Shown piece by piece: positions 26,691 to 37,500 of a stretch of 64,000 nt of DNA. The notes beneath the pieces were generated by a model. That model saw only the letters and a list, made by a program, of their open reading frames with translations. It had not been told where the DNA came from and searched no databases. Numbering within the stretch: position 1 is the stretch's first letter; each line of letters begins with the position of its first letter. Position numbers and translations under genes: made by a program. Source of the stretch: Timema cristinae (taxonomy: Eukaryota > Arthropoda > Insecta > Phasmatodea > Timematidae); the NCBI GenBank assembly GCA_039000515.1, contig JBCFYV010011135.1:22333895-22397894 (forward strand), read 5' to 3'.

Positions 26691-28526
26691 AAATGATTAC
26701 TGTTCTAATCAGCCCTACTCCATATGTATTTTACTTTTTAATCGGCAAGGGTTTGTCATAATTCTGATCCAATGGATATTTCAGAAATAATAGAATAGTA
26801 TGAAAATTTATTTGGTGCCAAAAAAACCTGAAAATTTTTCAATAATCGTCCAGGCCTTTCAAAGCAGAAACCAATCGGCTTTACATTTGTAGAAGCCGGA
26901 AAACCATTAGCGATTATATTCCGTTTATAGCTTAGAAAACATTATTCATCCGCGAGTGTTAAAAGTCGATCGACCCGCCCTCTATATATGTACAAGCAAA
27001 CTACTCAATCGTTGTACTTAGATGGCACCACGTGCAGTTTTAACACGCGCTGATGAAACCTGTTGCAGCTCCTTGAAGTATTATTTTTCACCTGCCTCTT
27101 TGTTGGCTGAGTAAACAAAAACCTAAGGCCTTTTCAATTAATGAGAAGATAGCAAGCACACCGTGGTCTTTCCGTTTTGAATCATATTCAAAGAAAAACA
27201 CCTTATATAGGTGTAGAAATGGGAATGATCCGTACATGTTTACACCACACTTTTCAAAACACTTTGAATGTATCCGAATTAATTAAATATTCTAACAGAT
27301 CGACCCCCCATGATTCGTCTTGAGCTCAGATTATGATAAATACGATCGACCGAAAATTCTATAAGTTCGGTTTGTGATAAGATTTCAAATATGTTTATAA
27401 CATAAGATATTTATAACAATCTCAAATAGTCAGAGCTATAGAGTCGGTAGTTACGATGGAATGATGACTGTTCTAATCAGCTCTACTCCATATTATTTTA
27501 CTTTTTAAATCGGTAAGGGTTTGTCATAATTCTGATCCAATGGATATTTCAGAATTAATAGAATAGTATGAAATTTTTTTGGTGCCAAAAAACCTGAAAA
27601 TTTTTCAATAATCGTCCAGGGCTTTCACAGCAGAAACCAATCGGCTTTACATCTGTAGCAGCCGGAAAACCATTAGCGATTATATTCCGTTTATAGCTTA
27701 GAAAACATTATTCATCAGCGAGTGTTAAAAGTCGATCGACCCGCCCTCTATATATGTACAAGCGAACTACTCAATCGTTGTACTTAGATGGCACCACGTG
27801 CAGTTTTAACACGCGCTGATGAAACCTGTTGCAGCTCATTGAAGTATTATTTTTCGGCGCCTTTTGTTGGCTGAGTAAACAAAAACATAAGGCCTTTTCA
27901 ATTAATGAGAAGATAGCAAGCACACCGTGGTCTTTCCGTTTTGAATCATATTCGAAGAAAAACACCTTATATAGGTGTAGAAATGGGAATGATCCGTACA
28001 TGTTTACACCACACTTTTGAAAACACTTTGAATGAATCCGAATTAATTAAATATTTAACAGATCGACACCCCATGATTCGTCTTTAGCTCAGATTATGAT
28101 AAATACGATCGACCGAAAATTCTACAAGTTCGGTTTGTGATAAGATTTCAAATATATGTTATAACATAAGATATTTATACATCTCAAATAGCTCAATCTC
28201 AAATAGCTCAGAGCTATAGAGACGGAGTTACGATTGGAATGATGACTGTTCTAATCAGCTCTACTCCATATATATTTTACTTTTAAAACGGTAAGGGTTT
28301 GTCATAATTCTGATCCAATGGATATTTCAGAATTAATAGAATAGTATGGAAATTTTTTTGGTGCCAAAAAACCTGAAAATTTTTCAATAATCGTCCAGGG
28401 CTTTCACAGCAGAAACCAATCGCTTTACATCTGTAGCAGCCGGAAAACCATTAGCGATTATATTCCGTTTATAGCTTAGAAAACATTATTCATCAGCGAG
28501 TGTTAAAAGTCGATCGACCCGCCCTC

Positions 28527-28533
28527 TATATAT
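28527..28533 (+). promoter_or_regulatory. TATA-like box in tandem unit 3 (repeated in every unit)
   Basis: TATATAT in CCCTCTATATATGTAC, 24 bp before TCAATC (an Inr-like site) and about 33 bp before ATG 28566. Spacing is a little short for a classic TATA-Inr pair. Promoter function is inferred only from the arrangement. Confidence 0.35.
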
Positions 28534-28565
28534 GTACAAGCAAACTACTCAATCGTTGTACTTAG

Positions 28566-28799
28566 ATGGCACCACGTGCAGTTTTAACACGCGCTGATGA
28601 AACCTGTTGCAGCTCATTGAAGTATTATTTTTCGGCGCCTCTTTGTTGGCTGAGTAAACAAAAACATAAGGCCTTTTCAATTAATGAGAAGATAGCAAGC
28701 ACACCGTGGTCTTTCCGTTTTGAATCATATTCGAAGAAAAACACCTTATATAGGTGTAGAAATGGGAATGATCCGTACATGTTTACACCACACTTTTGA
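28566..28799 (+). CDS. Hypothetical 77-aa ORF in tandem unit 3
   Basis: ATG to TGA, starting MAPRAVLTRADETCCSSL and ending NDPYMFTPHF. The same start is in all units, but small indels near the GGCGCC stretch end it early in units 1, 2, 4 and 5; the downstream part stays open in unit 2. No family resemblance. It may be a decayed gene, an assembly-damaged one or chance. Confidence 0.25.
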   Translation: MAPRAVLTRADETCCSSLKYYFSAPLCWLSKQKHKAFSINEKIASTPWSFRFESYSKKNTLYRCRNGNDPYMFTPHF

Positions 28800-30569
28800 A
28801 AACACTTTGAATGAATCCGAATTAATTAAATATTTTAACAGATCGACACCCCCATGATTCGTCTTTAGCTCAGATTATGATAAATACGATCGACCGAAAA
28901 TTCTACAAGTTCGGTTTGTGATAAGATTTCAAATATTGTTATAACATAAGATATTTATATCAATCTCAAATAGCTCAGAGCTATAGAGACGGAGTTACGG
29001 TTGGAATGATGACTGTTCTAATCAGCTCTACTCCATATATATATTTTACTTTTTAATCGGTAAGGGTTTGTCATAATTCTGATCCAATGGATATTTCAGA
29101 ATTAATAGAATAGTATGGAAATTTTTTTGGTGCCAAAAAACCTGAAAATTTTTCAATAATCGTCCAGGGCTTTCACAGCAGAAACCAATCGCTTTACATC
29201 TGTAGAAGCCGGAAAACCATTAGCGATTATATTCCGTTTATAGCTTAGAAAAACATTATTCATCAGCGAGTGTTAAAAGTCGATCGACCCGCCCTCTATA
29301 TATGTACAAGCAAACTACTCAATCGTTGTACTTAGATGGCACCACGTGCAGTTTTAACACGCGCTGATGAAACCTGTTGCAGCTCATTGAAGTATTATTT
29401 TTCGGGCGCCTCTTTGTTGGCTGAGTAAACAAAAACATAAGGCCTTTTCAATTAATGAGAAGATAGCAAGCACACCGTGGTCTTTCCGTTTTGAATCATA
29501 TTCGAAGAAAAACACCTTATATAGGTGTAGAAATGGGAATGATCCGTACATGTTTACACCACACTTTTGAAAACACTTTGAATGAATCCGAATTAATTAA
29601 ATATTTTAACAGATCGACACCCCATGATTCGTCTTTAGCTCAGATTATGATAAATACGATCGACCGAAAATTCTACAAGTTCGGTTTGTGATAAGATTTC
29701 AAATATATGTTATAACATAAGTTATTTATATCAATCTCAAATAGCTCAGAGCTATAGAGACGGAGTTACGGTTGGAATGATGACTGTTCTAATCAGCTCT
29801 ACTCCATATATATTTTACTTTTTAATCGGTAAGGGTTTGTCATAATTCTGATCCAATGGATATTTCAGAATTAATAGAATAGTATGGAAATTTTTTTGGT
29901 GCCAAAAAAGCTGAAAATTTTTCAATAATCGTCCAGGGCTTTCACAGCAGAAACCAATCGGCTTTACATCTGTAGAAGCCGGAAAACCATTAGTGATTAT
30001 ATTCCGTTTATAGCTTAGAAAACATTATTCATCAGCGAGTGTTAAAAGTCGATCGACCCGCCCTCTATATATGTACAAGCAAACTACTCAATCGTTGTAC
30101 TTAGATGGCACCACGTGCAGTTTTAACACGCGCTGATGAAACCTGTTGCAGCTCATTGAAGTATTATTTTTCGGGCGCCTCTTTGTTGGCTGAGTAAACA
30201 AAAACATAAGGCCTTTTCAATTAATGAGAAGATAGCAAGCACACCGTGGTCTTTCCGTTTTGAATCATATTCGAAGAAAAACACCTTATATAGGTGTAGA
30301 AATGGGAATGATCCGTACATGTTTACACCACACTTTTGAAAACACTGGTTGAATCCGAATTAATTAAATATTTTAACAGATCGACCCCCCATGATTCGTC
30401 TTGAGCTCAGATTATGATAAATATGATCGACCGAAAATTCTACAAGTTCGGTTTGTGATAAGATTTCAAATATGTGTCATAACATAATATATTTAAAACA
30501 ATCTAAAATAGCTCAGAGCTATAGAGATGGAGTTAAGGTTGGAATGATGACTGTTCTAATCAACTCTAC

Positions 30570-31464
30570 TGTAACTCGTCCAATACTCAAGTGTTGTGAA
30601 CGGTTGTCCGTTGTTTCGGTAGAGCATCTCGGGGTTCTAAGTATAATGGTGGGGGTAGAGGTACTCAGCCGATTAAACACATATGAGATAGTGTAGTATT
30701 TGAGGTTTTAATTTAACAAAAAATTTACATACTGGTAATACGGCTGATTAATTTAGATGAACAAATTAGTTACATTGATAAAGACCACTTTTTAGCCACC
30801 TGGACTAAATCTCCTCTCCCACATCTTTACAGGTTGAAATGGTAGGTAGTTATTACAGGTCTACTCTATTTTAGTGTTAACAGTCCTGTCTCCCGATTGC
30901 GTCTGTGTCGCGTCTGACGCTTTTCCTCCATATAAGGTAAAACAGAGACGCTCAAGAGAATGCACTGATTGGCCAGGAGTCCGCGCCAAAACCTCCCCCT
31001 CCCCGAAAGACCACACGTGTAAGCAACAGGTGCGTCTCCCAGCTTCCGGGTTCAGATATCACTACGTTGCATGATGCTTAAAATGAAAAGTAAAAGTAAT
31101 AAATTTGGATGACTCTAATATTCCAACAATGACTTTAAATAATGAACAACTATAAGATTAAAAGTTTAAAGGCCTGAAAATGAAGTTAAAGAATTGAAAT
31201 TTAAAACATGCATTGCTTACAACTTTGGTTATGATTTGCATAACTTATAATTACCATAAAATCCCACACTTTCTTATAATTAACCATTTAATAGTAATAA
31301 AGAGAATTAAATTAGGCCTAGACGAATGGGAAGTGAAAAATGTATGTATCAGTTTAGTACTCTGAGTAGCTTGAGCATATTAATATATAAACAAAGGCAA
31401 ACTAATGTAAATTTAAACAAGAAATGGTTGAGAACTAAGGGCCTAAAACCCTGACCACTTTACA
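30570..31464 (-). repeat. 3' LTR of the element
   Basis: Ends in TGTAA/TTACA inverted termini (TGTAACTCG at the left edge, ACTTTACA at the right edge of the + strand). Confidence 0.88.
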
Positions 31465-31478
31465 GCCCCCTTTGCTCT
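31465..31478 (-). other. Polypurine tract of the LTR element
   Basis: The - strand reads AGAGCAAAGGGGGC directly before TGTAAAGTGG of the 3' LTR. Confidence 0.7.
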
Positions 31479-31669
31479 AAAAAATGGGGAAAGTTTCCCA
31501 AAATTTCACCAGTATTGAAAGCAACCTATCTAAATTTCCCTTCAAAATGACAATGATTGACACAAAAAAAAGAGCAGACTGTACAGTCTTTACAAGCATG
31601 TTACAAAAGGTTTACACTCCTAACTAATAGAAACAAACTTATGAAGCCACAGACTCAATAAAAATAAGA

Positions 31670-32310
31670 GCTTAAAGCCAAATACGCTATATGAGCATTC
31701 TACAGCGTCTACTTCACAAAAAAAGCTTAAGGCCAAATACGCTATATGAGCCCTCCAACAAAATGTCTCAACACACCTTTACAAGCCTCTTGGCCAAACT
31801 TGCTATATGAGCATTCCACAGCGTCTATTTCACAAAAAAATCACTTTGAAAAGCTCAAGGCCAAATACGAAGTATGAGCATTCCAACAAGATGTCTCAAC
31901 AAACCCTTAAAAGACTCGGGGCCAAACTCACTATATGAGCTCTCCAACAAGATGTCTCAACACACCCTTACAAGCCTCGTGGCCAAACTCACTATATGAG
32001 CTCTCCAAAAAGATGTCTCAACACACCCTTACAAGCCTCGTGGCCAAACTCACTATATGAGCTCTCTTAAAAGATGTCTCAACACACCCTTACAAGCCTC
32101 GTGGCCAAACTCACTATATGAGCTCTCCAAAAAGATGTCTCAACACACCCTTACAAGCCTCGTGGCCAAACTCACTATATGAGCTCTCCAAAAAGATGTC
32201 TCAACACACCCTTACAAGCCTCGTGGCCAAACTCACTATATGAGCTCTCCAAAAAGATGTCTCAACACACCCTTACAAGCCTCGTTGCCAAACTCGCTAT
32301 ATGAGCATCC
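31670..32310. repeat. 61-bp minisatellite in the LTR element
   Basis: About ten units of TGGCCAAACTCACTATATGA, GCTCTCCAAAAAGATGTCTC, AACACACCCTTACAAGCCTCG. The first units are diverged; the central five are almost identical. Confidence 0.92.
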
Positions 32311-32484
32311 CCAATTTATGAACCTAACGGTCAACTTAAAAAATTGCTAAATGAGCACTATCACTACCTACACCAGGTATCCTGACTAAAAAATATAGAT
32401 GTACTGAAAAATAACTTAACTTGACAAAAGAACTAATCCAAACTTAAATAATATAGCTACCTAGCTGAAAAAAATTATACAAGT

Positions 32485-32640
32485 ACACTATTTCAAACAG
32501 AGAAAGGGTAATATCATACAAGTACACTGTTTAAAACAGAGAAAGGTCAATATCATACAAGCACACTGTTTAATAACAGAGAAAGGTCAATATCATACAA
32601 GCACACTGTTTAATAACAGAGAAAGGGTAATAACTAGGGA
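32485..32640. repeat. 41-bp tandem repeat in the LTR element
   Basis: Four units of AACAGAGAAAGGTCAATATC, ATACAAGCACACTGTTTAAT. Confidence 0.85.
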
Positions 32641-33768
32641 TCTAAAATCACCTAACTGTAGATTTATTTGGGAGGACACATAACTCCAAATAAAACAAAA
32701 GAGAAAAAAACTCAAGGCCAAACATCTCCACAGCACACAGAATCCAAATTTCCTCCACACAGAACCATGTTGTACACAACCTCCAAAAAAAACTTTAGTA
32801 AGGGAATGCAAACTCCCATATTGAAATATTATTATTATTGTAATCACTCCTCCAACAAAATTAATTCAGAAAAAGTTATTTTAAACTTGTGGCATATGGA
32901 CTTATATTTATAACTTCCCAGAGAGCACCATAAAAACAAACTCGATAAGGGTTCACTCCCAAAAACTGGAACGTATCCTCAAAATACTTCCCGTCATACA
33001 GTGACCGACAATCCCCTTGCTCAGGCCTTCAAAACACACAAGAGGCGTTCTCTTAACGGTCCAAACCTTGTTCAAAATATCTGGCAACCACGGGCGGTCC
33101 AGAACTACTGCTGGCCCCTGGTCCAGAAACACTCCCAAAACTCCCACAACTCGGGTGGCCCAGGTCTCAATGCCTGCCCCCTAAAACTCACAAGGTAGTC
33201 AGACCTCTGCGACAAAACCACTCTCTTGTCAAACGTCGAAGGCTCCAAGTCCTGACATCACAACACGCCACTGTATGGCAGAAATTACCTGCCTCAACTC
33301 AACTCCTATCAAAAATTTCCCTTAAATTACCTGCCTGTCCCTAACTTGCTCTCCAGTACACTCAAACTAAGTCCCGCATAAAATCTAATCCTAAAAATAT
33401 TAAACAAATCTCTCAAAAAAATGGCTAAATCCCCTTTAGATGCCACAAGTCACTTGGAAAATTGTCGTTACTCGACCATGAATTTTTCTACTTTAAGGAA
33501 TTAGAGTAATTTTATAACAACATATTTGCTTAATTACCCCTGAGTTTATATTTGATTCTAATTGTATTTATTATTAGCCTTAACCACTCTAATAAAATAT
33601 AAAAGTTTATAATTATTTTACACCTGGAAACTTTAATGTATAATCAGAATTCTTTTATTATTAGTTCATTTCTTTTAATGATAACTTTTCAACATTATTA
33701 TTAATTTGAAGATACTTTTACTTAAACTTTAGTCCTACATTATGCAAACTATTATTATCATCGAAGAT
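32641..33768. other. LTR element internal region, no motif recognised
   Basis: Only ORFs of 60-84 codons on either strand, none with reverse transcriptase or integrase signatures. Confidence 0.5.
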
Positions 33769-34317
33769 TTATATTACTATGAGGAGTGATACCTGACATA
33801 TGAGAGATTGTGTACCACATCTATTTCCTAATGAGGACAGAAAAAGGACCATTGTGGCTCCATGGATCTTTCTTCTTTGATCGCCGTCCACCTGCTCTGG
33901 TAAACTAACTCCCCACTGGATCTGATTTTGAACGCTTTGCTGATGGAGTAAACTGATTTTGCTGAAACCAAACCACAACTTGATAACCCTTGGTGTTGTC
34001 AGTGACAAACTTAGGCCTAACTCCTCTGGTGGCCTACTTCTGCTCAATGAGTTGGTGTACCCCATATGCCACTCCTGGCTCCAAATTATTTGGACCACTT
34101 TCCAATGAAACCTGAGATTGTGGCCTATTACTCTCTGATTGGTAGGTATGCTTATATTACAAGCACCCATACTGTTCCCTAACCTCACACTCTCTTTTGT
34201 CACACTTAGGACACCACAGACTACCAGGTCTACACCCCAATCTACCTGAGTGTCAACAAAGTTGGCATGAGCCCTTTGGCCCCCTACACACTTAACCTTC
34301 TTAGTTGTGGACCCCAC
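33769..34317 (-). CDS. LTR element ORF downstream of the SINE, hypothetical
   Basis: 182 codons starting MGSTTKKVKCVGGQRAHANF, a repeat of a peptide in the upstream frame. The rest has no recognised motif and may be partly non-coding. Confidence 0.3.
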   Translation of the reverse strand: MGSTTKKVKCVGGQRAHANFVDTQVDWGVDLVVCGVLSVTKESVRLGNSMGACNISIPTNQRVIGHNLRFHWKVVQIIWSQEWHMGYTNSLSRSRPPEELGLSLSLTTPRVIKLWFGFSKISLLHQQSVQNQIQWGVSLPEQVDGDQRRKIHGATMVLFLSSLGNRCGTQSLICQVSLLIVI

Positions 34318-34680
34318 TTTATTATTATTATTATTATTAGCACCGCGTCTTACTACCCGTTCGGGTTATACGCACTTACGCTAATGTGTAATGGTAGGGT
34401 GATTGTGAGATGAAATGAAGGACCTACAGTTTAGCGTGGAATTCGAACCACGGTGGCGGCCTGGCATTCCACACATTCACAAGTTGAGGACCCCACTTCA
34501 CTTTCCACATTGTCACCAATGTCACTACCATTATCACTATCTATCAAACCTTCACCCCAATCTACCTGAGTGTCAACAAAGTTGGCATGAGCCCTTTGGC
34601 CCCCTACACACTCAACTTTCTTAGTTGTGGACCCCACTTCACTTTCCACATTGTCACCAATGTTACTACCACTATCACTG
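34223..34680 (-). repeat. Second direct duplication in the LTR element, one copy split by a SINE
   Basis: CCCCAATCTACCTGAGTGTC, then AACAAAGTTGGCATGAGCCC and TTAGTTGTGGACCCCACTT, occur at 34231-34319 and again at 34557-34640. Confidence 0.8.
34320..34482 (-). mobile_element. SINE family C inserted in the LTR element
   Basis: Complement of C from (TTA)n, GCACCGCGTCTTACTACCCG, to GCGGCCTGGCATTCCACACA. Target duplications GTTGTGGACCCCACTT (34304-34319) and GTTGAGGACCCCACTT (34483-34498) match at 15 of 16. Confidence 0.88.
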
Positions 34681-35395
34681 CCTTGGGGTGCAATGACCAC
34701 CACAACATCCACATTGGGAACTGTGACCTCAACATCATCATAATCACAAACACATCCTTGGGGCACAAACTCCTCCCAACTTTCCACTTGACTGGAGATA
34801 GTGACAATAGTGTCACAATCACCATTGATGTTCTTAACTACCACATCACACTCACTGTCTTGAGATATGATAGTCTCCACACATTCTTTAACAACATGGG
34901 CAATTTCACACTTATCAAGGTCAACCCTAACCTCACATTTGGTTACCTCAACCACTTTCTCTGGTTTACCCCCAGTTGAGGTACTTAACAATTTGACATC
35001 TGAGCTAGACGTTTGAGTCGATAAATTACTCACTCACTGTCTTGAGATATGATAGTCTCCCCACATTCTTTAACAACATGGGCAATTTCACACTTATCAA
35101 GGTCAACCCTAACCTCACATTTGGTTACCTCAACCGCTTTCTCTGGTTTACCCCCAGTTGAGGTACTTAACAATTTGACATCTGAGCTAGACGTTTGAGT
35201 CGATAAATTAGTGTCCATGTTGTCAAACTTAGTGACCATGTTCGCAACCTGAGTGACCAGGTTATCCAACTTAGTTTCAATTCTGGTATTGCCAAACAGA
35301 AGTTGTTGGAATATGTCCATTATGCGTGGATCATCACACGAAACCATACCTAAACCCTTATTTGGCACTTTGGCCACCACTACTTTAGGCAACAT
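34431..35395 (-). CDS. LTR element gag-like ORF, broken
   Basis: Starts MLPKVVVAKVPNKGLGM, then a coiled-coil-like stretch (IMDIFQQLLFGNTRIETKLD, LVTQVANMVTKFDNM) and an acidic region (VEVTKCEVRVDLDKCEIAHV). Two frames meet near 35030, where a roughly 185-bp segment is directly duplicated, so the second frame restarts with the same peptide. The 3' part is interrupted by a SINE. No zinc knuckle is seen. A structural protein role is inferred from its position after the PBS. Confidence 0.45.
34843..35212 (-). repeat. ~185-bp direct duplication inside the gag-like ORF
   Basis: Segments at about 34848-35028 and 35033-35212 are nearly identical (TTGAGATATGATAGTCTCC through GACGTTTGAGTCGATAAATT). 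Confidence 0.85.
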
Positions 35396-35631
35396 GTTTA
35401 CAAACTAGGTCCTACCAAAGTTGTAAGCAACGATTATAAATACAACCCTAGCCAATCAGCGCATATTCCCCTCCAAAATACGACATACTTAAATTTATTT
35501 TACACAAAAACAACAACTCCCAATAAACAACAAACAACACGCCATTACATGTGACCAACCTTGAAATATCAATTTTACTTTACCTAGATTGAAATTTTAT
35601 CTAAAATTTACTTGATTTTGCCATCTAAAAT

Positions 35632-35892
35632 TTACTTAATATTGCAATCCAATTTAAAAAAAACAATGATATTATAAAAAATATATATATATATATAAAT
35701 ATTATTAAACAAGAATTTAAAAAATAACGATACGTTGTGATGACGTCGGGTGTTCCACTTCATTCCCCAGCAGTTTCTTCTGTCAGCGCGTGCGCGTTGT
35801 TCCATCGGCTCCGCTGGTGATGTCGTAGATGTGGCTGGTCCTCTATCCAAATCTCGGTCCCACGTTGTTGCGCCATTTTTGTACCCAGTCAC
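35632..35892 (-). CDS. LTR element leader ORF, hypothetical
   Basis: 86 codons starting MTGYKNGATTWDRDLDRG, overlapping the PBS region. It is probably untranslated leader in an open frame. No family recognised. Confidence 0.2.
   Translation of the reverse strand: MTGYKNGATTWDRDLDRGPATSTTSPAEPMEQRARADRRNCWGMKWNTRRHHNVSLFFKFLFNNIYIYIYIFYNIIVFFKLDCNIK
35859..35875 (-). other. Primer binding site of the LTR element
   Basis: The - strand reads TGGCGCAACAACGTGGG four bases after the LTR end. It resembles the tRNA-Lys-type PBS TGGCGCCCAACGTGGGGC with one gap. Confidence 0.6.
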
Positions 35893-36790
35893 TTCTCGAT
35901 CCTCTTCTTCTTACGGTGTCGTCCACGGCAATCAGTTGTTTCGGTAGAGCATCTCGGGGTTCTAAGTATAATGGTGGGGGTAGAGGTACTCAGCCAATTA
36001 AACACATATGAGGTAGTGTAGTATTTGAAGTTTTAATTTAACATAAAATTTACATACTGGTAATTCGGCTAATTAATTTAGATGAACGAATTAGTTACAT
36101 TGATAAAGACCACTTTTTAGCCACCTGGACTAAATCTCCTCTCCCACATCTTTACAGGTTGAAATGGTAGGTAGTTATTACAGGTCTACTCTATTTTAGT
36201 GTTAACAGTCCTGTCTCCCGATTGCGTCTGTGTCGCGTCTGACGCTTCCCCTCCATATAAGGTAAAACAGAGACGCTCAAGCGAATGCACTGATTGGCCA
36301 GGAGTCCGCACCAAAACCTCCCCCTCCCCCGAAAGACCACACGTGTAAGCAACAGGTGCGTCTCCCAGCTTCCGGGTTCAGATATCACTACGTTGCACGA
36401 TGCTTAAAATGAAAAGTAAAAGTAATAAATTTGGATGACTCTAATATTCCAACAATGACTTTAAATAATGAACAACTATAAGATTAAAAGTTTAAAGGCC
36501 GGAAAATGAAGTTAAAGAATTGAAATTTAAAACATGCATTGCTTACAACTTTGGTTATGATTTGCATAACTTATAATTACCATAAAATCCCACACTTTCT
36601 TATAATTAACCATTTAATAGTAATAAAGAGAATTAAATTAGGCCTAGACGAATGGGAAGTGAAAAATGTATGTATCAGTTTAGTACTCTGAGTAGCTTGA
36701 GCATATTAATATATAAACAAAGGCAAACTAATGTAAATTTAAACAAGAAATGGTTGAGAACTAAGGGCATAAAACCCTTACCACTTTACA
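35880..36790 (-). repeat. 5' LTR of the element
   Basis: On the - strand it starts TGTAAAGTGG and ends TACA. Bases 35938-36790 match 30609-31464 at roughly 98% by eye; the last 60 or so bases before the PBS (U5 end) do not match the other LTR. Confidence 0.85.
36253..36345 (-). promoter_or_regulatory. Predicted U3 promoter in the 5' LTR
   Basis: In - strand order: E-box CACGTG (36345-36340), GC-box-like GGGGGAGGGGG (36330-36318), CCAAT (36297-36293) and TATA-like CCTTATATGG (36262-36253). The order fits a pol II promoter driving the element on the - strand. The same set occurs in the other LTR. Confidence 0.6.
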
Positions 36791-36844
36791 CTACTCCATA
36801 TATATTTTACTTTTTAATCGGTCAGGCTTTGTCATAATTCTGAT
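36791..36844 (+). repeat. Right-hand remnant of the split tandem unit
   Basis: CTACTCCATATATATTTTAC through GTCATAATTCTGAT continues the 770-bp unit from the base where 30569 stops, then homology ends. Confidence 0.9.
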
Positions 36845-37185
36845 ATGAGTGAAATATCCTTAAGGATTAGAGGGATTCAGGAACCCGTCCATATTATTTA
36901 TGGGACAAAATTGCATTATCCTTTTTAATGTTAAAAATAAAATTCAATAGTTGTATTATTTTTTTGGAATTATTTTAATACTATTTACACTTCGTAATTT
37001 TATCTTCAACTACATTACAGTATGATTTATATTAAATAACACAAGTATATGTGAGGTTGTGCACATGGAAAAAAACCCAACTAAGAACCTATTACTCAAG
37101 ATTGAAATGTTAAGAATCAGAATTCAGAAGAAGAAGAATTGTGAAAGTTCTATATATCAATAAAAATTACAGTAGAATTCACATT

Positions 37186-37191
37186 TTTATT
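37186..37191 (-). promoter_or_regulatory. Candidate NDUFS4 polyadenylation signal
   Basis: AATAAA on the - strand about 126 nt after the stop codon. Confidence 0.5.
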
Positions 37192-37316
37192 TAACAATCT
37201 TGGAAGCTCACAAAAATATAATATGATAAGTGAAATTATTTGTTTTTAATGTTTTGATATGATAAAGCAATAAATTTTGTTTATATTTCGTATGTGGCCT
37301 ACAGAAGAAGAATTAA

Positions 37317-37500
37317 TTATTTGGTTGATACTCTGGTCCTCTTGTTCCAAGAAAAATTGTGACCATACGATTTTACTTTCTGCACCTTTGCTTTATCTTT
37401 TTCTTCTTCGATAAACCATTTCCAACCATTCTTTTCACAAAATTCGATGGCAGCATTTTCTGTGCTGAATTCAAGTTTCAAATTAGACAACGGGTCACCA
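37317..37500 (-). CDS. NDUFS4: NDUFS4 exon 4 (C-terminus)
   Basis: Acceptor ctttacag|TGGTGACCC, stop TAA 37319-37317. It encodes [33 protein letters not shown] and [13 protein letters not shown]. The terminal RVSTK contains the Ser reported as a PKA site in mammals. Confidence 0.95.

Larger units (their letters stand above)
26692..30569 (+). repeat. Tandem array of ~770-bp units (5 full units plus a split sixth)
   Basis: Unit starts, marked by AATGATGACTGTTCTAATCA, are at 26692, 27460, 28238, 29005, 29776 and 30543, giving lengths of 768, 778, 767, 771 and 767. Units 2-5 are nearly identical; unit 1 is more diverged. Each contains GATCCAATGG, palindromic GTCGATCGAC, CCCTCTATATATGTAC (TATA-like), and an ATG about 30 nt further on, reading MAPRAVLTRADETCC. 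The sixth unit is cut after 27 bp by the LTR element and resumes at 36791-36844. It is not a known satellite or gene family to me. Confidence 0.95.
30570..36790 (-). mobile_element. Complete LTR retrotransposon, no recognisable pol (6.2 kb)
   Basis: LTRs at 30570-31464 and 35880-36790 frame a 4.4-kb internal region. Target duplication CTAC is at 30566-30569 and 36791-36794, and the flanks rejoin into one tandem-repeat unit. Orientation is - strand: primer binding site next to the right LTR, polypurine tract next to the left LTR, and the longer internal ORFs on the - strand. No reverse transcriptase, RNase H or integrase motif is seen, so it looks non-autonomous. PBS type and 4-bp duplication suggest a Ty3/gypsy-like parent (inference). 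Confidence 0.88.

Noticed and set aside
28566..28799. Histone, 5S rRNA or snRNA cluster as identity of the 770-bp array
   Set aside because: No histone peptide, no 5S or snRNA sequence could be recognised; only the array format is similar.
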